A stretch of 64,000 nt of DNA, taken from contig NZ_CP011005.1 in assembly GCF_000950575.1 (NCBI RefSeq), forward strand, positions 744,001-808,000, read 5' to 3'. The notes beneath the pieces are model-generated. The model was not told the origin of the DNA and made no database searches. It saw only the letters and a list, made by a program, of their open reading frames with translations. The number at the start of each line of letters is the position of its first letter. The stretch's first letter is position 1. The position numbers and the translations under genes were made by a program. The stretch is from Psychromicrobium lacuslunae. GTDB lineage: Bacteria; Actinomycetota; Actinomycetes; Actinomycetales; Micrococcaceae. Shown here piece by piece: positions 57,585 to 64,000 of this stretch.

Positions 57585-58556
57585 TCAGAATGCGTTCACG
57601 CCGGTGAGTTCGGCGGAAAGATCCCAGAGCTTACGGGCTTCCTCTCGGTCAGCCGCCCAAGCCTTGACTCCGCCAATTGCCGGGTTGTCTACTGAGGCTG
57701 GCTCCGCGACATCGGCGTCTTGGCAGTACACCCCGCCGTGGCCTTCGAGCAGGGGCGAGGTGGCCGCCCAGACCGTGGTAGCCGCGCCTTGCGCCGGAGT
57801 TTTGAAGTGCGCAGTCGCCAAGGGGCTCGGGGTGCCGTCCTCGGCCAGCCAGCCGAGCGCGATTTGATCTTCTTGCGAGAGATGACGTTGCAAGGGCGTG
57901 AAGATCCCACCCGGGTGCAGGGAGAAAGCGTGTAGGCCGCTTTCTGCGCCTAGTGAATCAAGGTGCAGGGCGAACAGGGCGTTAGCGGTCTTAGCCTGAC
58001 CATAGGCTTGCCAACGGTCATAACCGTTGCTGAACTGCACATCATCCCAGCGGATCGGCGAGCGGAAATGCCCGGTAGAGGACAGCGCCACGACTCGGCT
58101 CTTTGCGGCCAAGGCAGGGCGCAGCCGATTTACCAAAGCGAAATGCCCCAGATGATTAGTGGCGAACTGAGCCTCCCAGCCTGGTCCTACTCTGGTCTCC
58201 GGGCAGGCCATAATGCCCGCGTTATTGATCACCAAGTCGAGTTTGGTGCCGCTATCGAGAAAGTCCTCGGCAAACTTCTTAACGCTCTCCAGGTCGGCGA
58301 GATCTAGGCTGCCAACGCTGACATTATCGAGGTCCTTGACAGCCTCGGCAGCGGCTTCCGGACGCCGGGCCGGCACCACCACATGGGCGCCAGCCTTGCT
58401 CAGCGCCGCGGTGGTTTCATAGCCCAGACCGGAATAGCCGCCGGTGACCAGGGCGGTCTGACCACTCAGGTCAATGCCGTGCAGGACCTCGTCAGCGGTG
58501 CTGTGAGCGCCGAAACCCGAATTCAGTTTCCGTTGATTCTCCAAATTTGATGTCAT
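57585..58556 (-). CDS. SDR family oxidoreductase (retinol dehydrogenase-like)
   Basis: A 323-residue SDR with TGGYSGLGYETTAAL (NAD(P)-binding Gly motif, about residues 39-53), NNAGIMA, the catalytic Ser in VALSSTGH and YGQAKTANALF (Tyr-x-x-x-Lys). The length and the HLGHFALVN segment suit the retinol-dehydrogenase-like or WWOX-like subgroup. The substrate is unknown. It is upstream of nothing on its strand except polA's terminator. Confidence 0.88.
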   Translation of the reverse strand: MTSNLENQRKLNSGFGAHSTADEVLHGIDLSGQTALVTGGYSGLGYETTAALSKAGAHVVVPARRPEAAAEAVKDLDNVSVGSLDLADLESVKKFAEDFLDSGTKLDLVINNAGIMACPETRVGPGWEAQFATNHLGHFALVNRLRPALAAKSRVVALSSTGHFRSPIRWDDVQFSNGYDRWQAYGQAKTANALFALHLDSLGAESGLHAFSLHPGGIFTPLQRHLSQEDQIALGWLAEDGTPSPLATAHFKTPAQGAATTVWAATSPLLEGHGGVYCQDADVAEPASVDNPAIGGVKAWAADREEARKLWDLSAELTGVNAF

Positions 58557-58589
58557 GCCTTCAGGCTAGGTCCTGGAGTGCGCTCCAGG

Positions 58590-59345
58590 TCAAGGTCGCG
58601 GCTGATTTCGCCAGCCAGAGGTTTCGGCGAGCAACAGACACATCCAAGCCGCCAAACTGTTCACCAGTAAAAGCGAAATAAGCACCAGGAGCTGGACCTG
58701 CCCCGCCGCGATCGGGCTGGCGCCGCCGAGAATCAAACCGACAAAAGCTCCAGGCAAGGTCACTGTGCCAGCTGTTCGGGCTTGATCAATGCTGGGCAGC
58801 ACCGCCTCGCCGGAGACCGGTTTGGCAATCAGCCTGCGCGCCTGCGACCAGGTGAAGCCGAGCGCGACCGCGGCTTCCACCTCACCCGAGCGGAGTTGCA
58901 GCTCGGCCTCAATTCGACGACCGGCAACTGTCGTGGTCGACATTGCGCCACCAATTTGCTGGCCAATCACGGCAATGACCGCCAGCGAATTGAAGGGCAG
59001 CACACCACTGGCGAACATCAACAGTGTGACGGGGAGCACCCCGGCCGCAATGGGTAGGCTGGCAAGCCACCAGCGACCGGTCGCTGCGATCCGCCGACCG
59101 GCGGTCCAGACCGCCGTGACGAACATCAACAGCACAAAAGCCAGAGACCAGAGTAGATGGCCAGAGAGCTGGGAAATCAGCAACGCCACAATAGCGAGTT
59201 GCAATAGTGCGCGAACCGAGGCGAACACAATGTCCTTGGCGGGGCGCCCCAACAGCAATCGCCAGACCAGGCTTGCCGCCGCAATCAGGAGGGCAAGGAG
59301 TAGCCAGCTGATAGGTCCAAGGTTCAGCAGTGTGGATTCTTGCAC
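58590..59345 (-). CDS. FetB-like ABC transporter permease (UPF0014)
   Basis: A 251-residue membrane protein with six or seven helices, matching the UPF0014/YbbM (FetB) family, which with an ATPase partner is linked to iron homeostasis in E. coli. It shows AVIAVIGQQIGGAMS and the late GAFVGLILGGASPIAAGQVQ. I chose the GTG at 59345 because AGGA lies seven bases upstream; the frame opens at 59462. No partner ATPase gene (FetA) is next to it. Confidence 0.85.
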   Translation of the reverse strand: MQESTLLNLGPISWLLLALLIAAASLVWRLLLGRPAKDIVFASVRALLQLAIVALLISQLSGHLLWSLAFVLLMFVTAVWTAGRRIAATGRWWLASLPIAAGVLPVTLLMFASGVLPFNSLAVIAVIGQQIGGAMSTTTVAGRRIEAELQLRSGEVEAAVALGFTWSQARRLIAKPVSGEAVLPSIDQARTAGTVTLPGAFVGLILGGASPIAAGQVQLLVLISLLLVNSLAAWMCLLLAETSGWRNQPRP

Positions 59346-59398
59346 CGTTTCATCCTGCCACTTCAATTGGCTCCGAGAGCCAACTAGGCTGGATTCTT

Positions 59399-60715
59399 GT
59401 GACTGTGATCCGAGAGCCCGAAGAGAACTTCCCGTACAAACTCGAAAGTTGGACCGCAACAAAGCCGGCGGAGGGTGTGGTCGACGAACGCGACAAGGCC
59501 TGGACCCAGGCGGTGGCGAGAGGCTTCCACGAGGCTGAGACGAGTGATGACCGGCTACCCAAACTGATCACCACGGCTGCTGCTGATCAGCAAAGAATTT
59601 ACGGGGTTTATGCCACCGAGGTCCTTCAGCACAGCCTGCCCCAGCTCGACCCGGTGGCCACGTACGCCTCCTTTGACGGCACGCTCAATGTTGGCGAGCG
59701 AACCGTGCCGGCGGATATGATCACCGCCGTCACGGTGCGGCCCAGTCATCGCCGTCGCGGTCTGCTTTCCGCGATGATCACCGCTGATTTGCATGACGCT
59801 CAGCAGCGAGGGCTGCCAATGGCTGCGCTGACCGCTTCGGAGGCAACTATTTATGGCAGGTTTGGCTTCGGCGAAGCTAGCCGCTTCCGCTCTGTCACCG
59901 TCGACACCAGTAATGGATTCGCGCTGCGCAGCGCCGTGACCGGCAGCGTGGAGATGCTTCCGACAAGCTCGGCGGCCGATCTGCAAGTCAGGCTCTTTGA
60001 CCTGCTGCATGCCGAAACCTTTGGCTCAATCTCGCGGCCCGACCATTATCGTTCGATGGTCGCGGGTGAGGGCAGCTACGATCACCCGGAGCCCGATCGT
60101 AAGGTCCGCGTTGTCGCGCACTATGACGTCGACGGCAAGATCGACGGTTATGTCAGCTATAAACATCTCGGTTATGAGAGCAAACCGGTAAGTCTTGAAA
60201 TCATCGACATTTTGGCGTTGAACTCCAACGCTTATCTGGCGTTGTGGAAATTCCTCGGCGAGGTCGATCTTTCGGCGGCGGTGAATATGCCGGGGGCACC
60301 GATGAACGACCCGTTACTCTGGGCGCTTACTGACTCTCGTCGCTACCGGGTCACCCGGGAAGGGGATTCGCTCTGGCTGCGGGCCTTGGATGTGCCTGCC
60401 CTCTTAGCGGCGCGGAAATATTATGCGGATGGTGAGCTGGTGATTAAGGTCAATGACCGGCTGGGGCTGGCCGGAGGCCGCTTCGCCTTGCGGGTCGCAG
60501 CGGGCCAAGGCCAGTCGGAGAGCCTGAGCGCTGAGGGGACAGCGGATCTGGAACTGGACGTAGCGGCATTCAGTTCGCTCTATTTGGCCGGAGTGAGTGC
60601 CAGCACCCTCCATCAGGCGGGACGGATCACGGCGCAGAGCGAGCAAGCCGCGCTCAAGCTTTTCGACAAGATTTTCCAGACCCCGGAACCACCGGTGAGC
60701 AGGAGCTCCTTCTAA
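59399..60715 (+). CDS. Eis-like GNAT acetyltransferase, copy 1
   Basis: A 438-residue protein of the Eis family: an N-terminal GNAT domain with the CoA loop VTVRPSHRRRGLLS (about residues 110-123), a second GNAT-like domain and a C-terminal SCP2-like domain (LELDVAAFSSLYLAG). The chain ends in Phe, whose carboxylate is catalytic in mycobacterial Eis. Eis acetylates aminoglycosides and other amines; the native role is unknown. The GTG at 59399 or 59405 is the start. It runs directly into copy 2. Confidence 0.87.
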   Translation: MTVIREPEENFPYKLESWTATKPAEGVVDERDKAWTQAVARGFHEAETSDDRLPKLITTAAADQQRIYGVYATEVLQHSLPQLDPVATYASFDGTLNVGERTVPADMITAVTVRPSHRRRGLLSAMITADLHDAQQRGLPMAALTASEATIYGRFGFGEASRFRSVTVDTSNGFALRSAVTGSVEMLPTSSAADLQVRLFDLLHAETFGSISRPDHYRSMVAGEGSYDHPEPDRKVRVVAHYDVDGKIDGYVSYKHLGYESKPVSLEIIDILALNSNAYLALWKFLGEVDLSAAVNMPGAPMNDPLLWALTDSRRYRVTREGDSLWLRALDVPALLAARKYYADGELVIKVNDRLGLAGGRFALRVAAGQGQSESLSAEGTADLELDVAAFSSLYLAGVSASTLHQAGRITAQSEQAALKLFDKIFQTPEPPVSRSSF

Positions 60716-62046
60716 TGACTTTTGACGAAAATTACCAGATCCAGCGATTCCCGGCGGCCCGACCAGGGGAGCCGGGATTTGAGCAGGCCGTTGAGTGGAT
60801 TCGTGCGGTCAATCACGGTTTTCACCAGCCGAAACGCACGCTTGAACAGATCACCACGGCGCTTGGCGTCCGGCTAGCCGATGATCGTGAACAGCTCGGG
60901 GTGTACCAGCGCGGTTCCGTCGCTGAGCATTCCTTCCCGGCGGAACGTCCGGTGGCCACCTTCGGTACCTTGCGCAAGGACGTGAATATCGGTTTCGGGA
61001 AAATGCTACCGGCCCTGTTGGTCACCGCCGTGACGGTGCGCGCTTCGCATCGGCGACGCGGCATCCTGAGCCGGGTGATGCGTGAAGAGCTGGGCCGGGC
61101 TCAGCAGGCAGGGCTCCCGCTTGCCGCGCTGAATGCTTCAGAGGCCGCGATTTACCGGAGGTTCGGTTTCGGCGTGAGTACCAAGGAACGCAAGATCACC
61201 GTTGACGTCGGGCCGAAATTCAAGCTGAATCACACCGACGCTGGCCGGGTGGAGAGCGTGCCACGCCAAGTGCTACTTGAACTGGCGGCGCAGATCTTTG
61301 CTTCCTGGCATGCTGCGCAACCTGGTTCGGTGGGGCGTTCCGAAGGCTATCGCTATCAGGCCGCCGGAATGGGCGGCTGGGGCAATGAGGACGACGATAA
61401 CGTTCTGGCTGCTTTGCACTACGATGCGGCGGGCGTCATCGACGGTTATGTTTCGTACCGTTTCCTGGGCTGGGACGTTTCCCCGGGAACTTTCGAAATC
61501 GTCGACTTTGTCACGGCTAACGAGGCGGCCTATCTGGCGCTATGGGGCTTTCTGGCGTCCAATGATCTGGTCGAACGGGTCAGTTGGGCGACTGCGCCGC
61601 CGGAGAATCCGCTGGAATGGGCCCTGGAAGATCGTCGCTGCGTGCGATTGGTGGATGAAAAAGACATGCTCTGGCTGCGCATTCTCGATGTTGTCGCTGC
61701 TCTCGAAGGGCGGGAGTATTCAACCGATGGTGAGTTGACGCTTGAAGTGCATGACCGTTTGGGGTTTGGTAGCGGTAGTTATCGGTTGAGCGTGGCTGGT
61801 GGAGCAGTTCAGGTCATTCAGCTCGATCCGGGCACCGAGGGCAGCGGAAGCCAAGCGGCTGTGCCGAGCGGTGACGCGGACCTCAGCCTCGATGTGGCAG
61901 ATCTGGCGTCGATCTACCTGGGTGGGGTGCTTCCCAGTACTTTACTGGCAGCCGGCCGGATCCTGGAACATCGGGCTGGTGCCGCATTGCTGGCGCAGCG
62001 GATGTTCGCGGTAGAAAAAGCGCCGTTCTGTGCCAGCCATTTCTAA
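60715..62046 (+). CDS. Eis-like GNAT acetyltransferase, copy 2
   Basis: A 443-residue paralogue of the previous gene, starting on its last stop base. It has VTVRASHRRRGILS (about residues 105-118), ALNASEAAIYRRFGFG, a central GNAT-like domain (DGYVSYRFLGW) and a SCP2-like end (LSLDVADLASIYLGG), again ending in Phe. The two genes form an operon and a recent or old tandem duplication; differences in the central domain suggest different substrates. Confidence 0.87.
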   Translation: MTFDENYQIQRFPAARPGEPGFEQAVEWIRAVNHGFHQPKRTLEQITTALGVRLADDREQLGVYQRGSVAEHSFPAERPVATFGTLRKDVNIGFGKMLPALLVTAVTVRASHRRRGILSRVMREELGRAQQAGLPLAALNASEAAIYRRFGFGVSTKERKITVDVGPKFKLNHTDAGRVESVPRQVLLELAAQIFASWHAAQPGSVGRSEGYRYQAAGMGGWGNEDDDNVLAALHYDAAGVIDGYVSYRFLGWDVSPGTFEIVDFVTANEAAYLALWGFLASNDLVERVSWATAPPENPLEWALEDRRCVRLVDEKDMLWLRILDVVAALEGREYSTDGELTLEVHDRLGFGSGSYRLSVAGGAVQVIQLDPGTEGSGSQAAVPSGDADLSLDVADLASIYLGGVLPSTLLAAGRILEHRAGAALLAQRMFAVEKAPFCASHF

Positions 62047-62069
62047 CTCCGCTGAGTGAAGTCTGTGTT

Positions 62070-62098
62070 TTGCGTTAGTTGGCAGTTCCAACTAGACT
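62070..62098 (+). promoter_or_regulatory. rpsA promoter with an inverted repeat in the spacer
   Basis: TTGCGT (62070-62075) and TAGACT (62093-62098) are 17 bases apart. The spacer starts with a 7-bp inverted repeat, TAGTTGG and CCAACTA (62076-62094), which overlaps the -10 box. A TF bound to the repeat would block the promoter. The start codon is about 70 bases further on, leaving a leader that could form structure. Confidence 0.55.
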
Positions 62099-62166
62099 AA
62101 ACGGGCGCGTATTGCGCGTATCCAAGAGCTTTTCCACAAAACTATCCACATCGGAGTCCCTACTAC

Positions 62167-63642
62167 ATGACCATCACCACCCCAGAGAAGACCAGTACCC
62201 CTGTCGTCGCAGTGAACGACATTGGTACTTCTGAGGATTTCCTCGCCGCTATTGATGCGACTATCAAGTACTTCAATGACGGCGATCTCGTCGAAGGCAC
62301 TGTCGTCAAGGTTGACCGCGACGAAGTTCTGCTCGACATCGGCTACAAGACCGAAGGTGTTATTCCTTCCCGTGAACTTTCCATCAAGCACGACGTCGAC
62401 CCCTCCGAGGTCGTTTCCGTAGGCGATGAGGTCGAGGCTTTGGTCTTGACCAAGGAAGACAAAGAAGGCCGTCTGATCCTGTCCAAGAAGCGCGCACAGT
62501 ACGAGCGCGCCTGGGGCGATATCGAGAAGGTCAAGGAAGAAGACGGTGTGGTCACCGGTACGGTCATCGAGGTTGTCAAGGGTGGCTTGATCCTGGACAT
62601 CGGTCTCCGTGGCTTCCTGCCGGCGTCGCTGGTCGAAATGCGCCGGGTGCGCGATTTGGCTCCGTACATCGGTCAGCAGATCGAAGCGAAGATCATCGAG
62701 CTGGACAAGAACCGCAACAACGTTGTGCTTTCGCGTCGCGCTTGGCTTGAGCAGACTCAGTCCGAGGTTCGCTCGACCTTCCTGAACAAGCTGGAAAAGG
62801 GTCAGGTTCGTCCCGGCGTCGTTTCCTCGATCGTCAACTTCGGTGCCTTCGTGGACCTGGGCGGCGTCGACGGCTTGGTGCACGTTTCGGAACTCTCCTG
62901 GAAGCACATCGATCACCCCTCCGAGGTTGTCGAGGTCGGCCAGGAAGTCACCGTCGAGGTGCTCGAAGTCGATCTGGATCGCGAGCGGGTCTCGCTCTCG
63001 CTCAAGGCCACCCAGGAAGATCCGTGGCAGACCTTTGCCCGCACCCACGCACTGGGTCAGGTTGTCCCGGGTCGGGTCACCAAGCTGGTTCCGTTCGGTG
63101 CGTTTGTGCGCGTCGAAGACGGCATCGAGGGCTTGGTGCACATTTCCGAGCTGGCCGTGCGTCACGTTGAGCTGGCCGAGCAGGTTGTCTCCGTTGGTGA
63201 CGAGCTGTTCGTCAAGGTCATCGACATCGACCTGGAACGTCGTCGGATCTCGCTCTCGCTCAAGCAGGCTAACGAGGGTGTTGACCCCGAGTCGACCGAA
63301 TTCGATCCGGCACTCTACGGCATGGCCGCTGAGTACGACGAAGAGGGCAACTACAAGTACCCGGAGGGCTTCGACCCGGAGTCCAACGAGTGGCTCGAAG
63401 GCTTCGAGACTCAGCGAGCCACCTGGGAGCAGCAGTACGCTGAAGCCCAGACCCGTTGGGAAGCTCATAAGAAGCAGGTTGCTCAGCACGCCGCGGATGA
63501 TGCAGCTGCCGAGTCCGAGGTTGGCAGCGAAGCTGCACCGACCAGCTACTCCTCAGCTGTTGAGGCTCCGGCCGCCGACGCTGGCACCTTGGCTTCCGAT
63601 GAAGCTCTCGCCGCCCTGCGGGAGAAGCTGACCGGAAACTAA
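62167..63642 (+). CDS. rpsA: 30S ribosomal protein S1
   Basis: Guides mRNA onto the small subunit. The 491-residue protein has four S1 RNA-binding domains between about residues 35 and 380, each with the G-x-V-x.. G-x-F/V-V..G motif (EGTVVKVDRDEVLLDIG, TGTVIEVVKGGLILDIG, PGVVSSIVNFGAFVDLG, PGRVTKLVPFGAFVRVE). Four domains instead of six is usual in actinobacteria. The acidic Ala/Glu-rich tail is also typical. A terminator follows. Confidence 0.97.
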   Translation: MTITTPEKTSTPVVAVNDIGTSEDFLAAIDATIKYFNDGDLVEGTVVKVDRDEVLLDIGYKTEGVIPSRELSIKHDVDPSEVVSVGDEVEALVLTKEDKEGRLILSKKRAQYERAWGDIEKVKEEDGVVTGTVIEVVKGGLILDIGLRGFLPASLVEMRRVRDLAPYIGQQIEAKIIELDKNRNNVVLSRRAWLEQTQSEVRSTFLNKLEKGQVRPGVVSSIVNFGAFVDLGGVDGLVHVSELSWKHIDHPSEVVEVGQEVTVEVLEVDLDRERVSLSLKATQEDPWQTFARTHALGQVVPGRVTKLVPFGAFVRVEDGIEGLVHISELAVRHVELAEQVVSVGDELFVKVIDIDLERRRISLSLKQANEGVDPESTEFDPALYGMAAEYDEEGNYKYPEGFDPESNEWLEGFETQRATWEQQYAEAQTRWEAHKKQVAQHAADDAAAESEVGSEAAPTSYSSAVEAPAADAGTLASDEALAALREKLTGN

Positions 63643-63656
63643 GTTTCCTTTCGCTC

Positions 63657-63688
63657 GGAGGGCCGCCACGTTCGCGTGGCGGCCCTCC
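63657..63688 (+). terminator. rpsA terminator hairpin
   Basis: A 14-bp perfect stem (GGAGGGCCGCCACG with CGTGGCGGCCCTCC) and a TTCG loop lie 14 bases after rpsA. The T run is weak (GTCGTT). Confidence 0.8.
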
Positions 63689-63756
63689 GTCGTTAAAGCA
63701 AAATCGCCCCTCCCCACACCAGTGCCCCACCAACCCAACGCCCCACCACACACCGT

Positions 63757-63813
63757 CGAGTGTCGAGATATGGGGCTTAAAACCGGATTTTAAGCCCCAT
63801 ATATCGACACTCG
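63757..63813. repeat. 57-bp palindromic element, copy C
   Basis: It begins CGAGTGTCGAGATATGGGGC and ends with a near-perfect complement ending CGACACTCG; most of the 57 bases pair, including TGGGGCTTAAAA with TTTTAAGCCCCA. It has the same length, terminal CGAGT/ACTCG and AGAT at positions 10-13 as copies A and B. It lies between the rpsA terminator and the last gene. Confidence 0.9.
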
Positions 63814-63829
63814 GCGAAAGGAAAGTGTT

Positions 63830-64000
63830 GTGATTCCGCAGGAATGGATCAGCGTTATTCGACCCGAGGACCGTGAAGTGGTGGGTTACCTTGAGATGTT
63901 CGAGGACGGCTTCGTGCCTTATGACTTATTGGGGCGAGCGGTGCCAGTCGAAGGTGCGCCTGAGGAATCCAATCAGGCGAACTTCGCGCCACAGCCGAGG
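63830..64000 (+). CDS. Hypothetical protein, N-terminal part
   Basis: Fifty-seven codons are in the window and the frame stays open to base 64000. The peptide begins MIPQEWISVIRPEDREVVGY, then a run of acidic and hydrophobic residues. AAAGGA lies seven bases before the GTG at 63830. I recall similar hypothetical genes near rpsA and coaE in Arthrobacter relatives but no known function. Confidence 0.65.
   Translation, partial: MIPQEWISVIRPEDREVVGYLEMFEDGFVPYDLLGRAVPVEGAPEESNQANFAPQPR

Overview
The window reads as a contiguous stretch of chromosome from a high-GC Gram-positive actinobacterium. The gene neighbourhoods (fmt/rsmB/rpe, the rib cluster, hisEGF, trpE to trpA with lgt, gltBD, pyk with an ANTAR regulator, polA and rpsA) and the protein sequences point to the family Micrococcaceae, close to Arthrobacter, Renibacterium or Psychromicrobium. 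GC looks to be in the high fifties. This placement rests on recognition, not on a search. Almost all genes are intact, many pairs overlap by 1-8 bases, and I see no insertion sequence, prophage or CRISPR array.

Layout. 1-4.6 kb, minus strand: the start of a thiolase behind a palindromic operator, RNase D, a DUF3000 protein, an SDR oxidoreductase and a DUF6421 protein. 4.8-12.4 kb: small housekeeping and stress genes (glycolipid-binding protein, msrB, alpha/beta hydrolase, YbaK, a SufE-like protein with a rhodanese, ZapE and BenE). 12.5-14.2 kb: an orphan antitoxin-like gene, a guanidine-III riboswitch in front of a SugE/Gdx exporter, and four tRNA genes framed by two 57-bp palindromes. 14.2-20.3 kb: a membrane protein, a PD-(D/E)XK-like nuclease, def, fmt, rsmB and rpe.

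20.4-24.9 kb is a riboflavin operon controlled by an FMN riboswitch: ribM (pnuC-like), ribD, ribE, separate ribB and ribA, ribH. 25.0-28.2 kb carries hisE, hisG, hisF and hisI. 28.2-35 kb carries trpE, two small membrane genes, trpC, trpB, trpA and lgt. 35-42.8 kb carries gltB, gltD and pyk, followed by a convergent pdtaR-type regulator.

After a tRNA-Leu gene (43.6 kb) lies a roughly 2.5-kb stretch that looks AT-richer than its surroundings. It holds a small tail-anchored protein, a secreted protein, a 59-codon ORF, a broken ORF and a HEPN-like protein; this is the most island-like part of the window. 46.5-54.6 kb resumes with a glycosyltransferase, UDP-glucose dehydrogenase, a PadR regulator with a DHA2 exporter, a DHFR-like reductase, a P-loop kinase, a thioesterase and a PiT phosphate transporter. 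54.7-64 kb has polA, an SDR, a FetB-like permease, two tandem Eis-like acetyltransferases, rpsA, a third 57-bp palindrome and the start of a hypothetical gene.

The most unusual signals are the three palindromes of exactly 57 bp with shared ends and different middles, each in the gap just beyond a terminator hairpin, and the HEPN-like locus next to tRNA-Leu.
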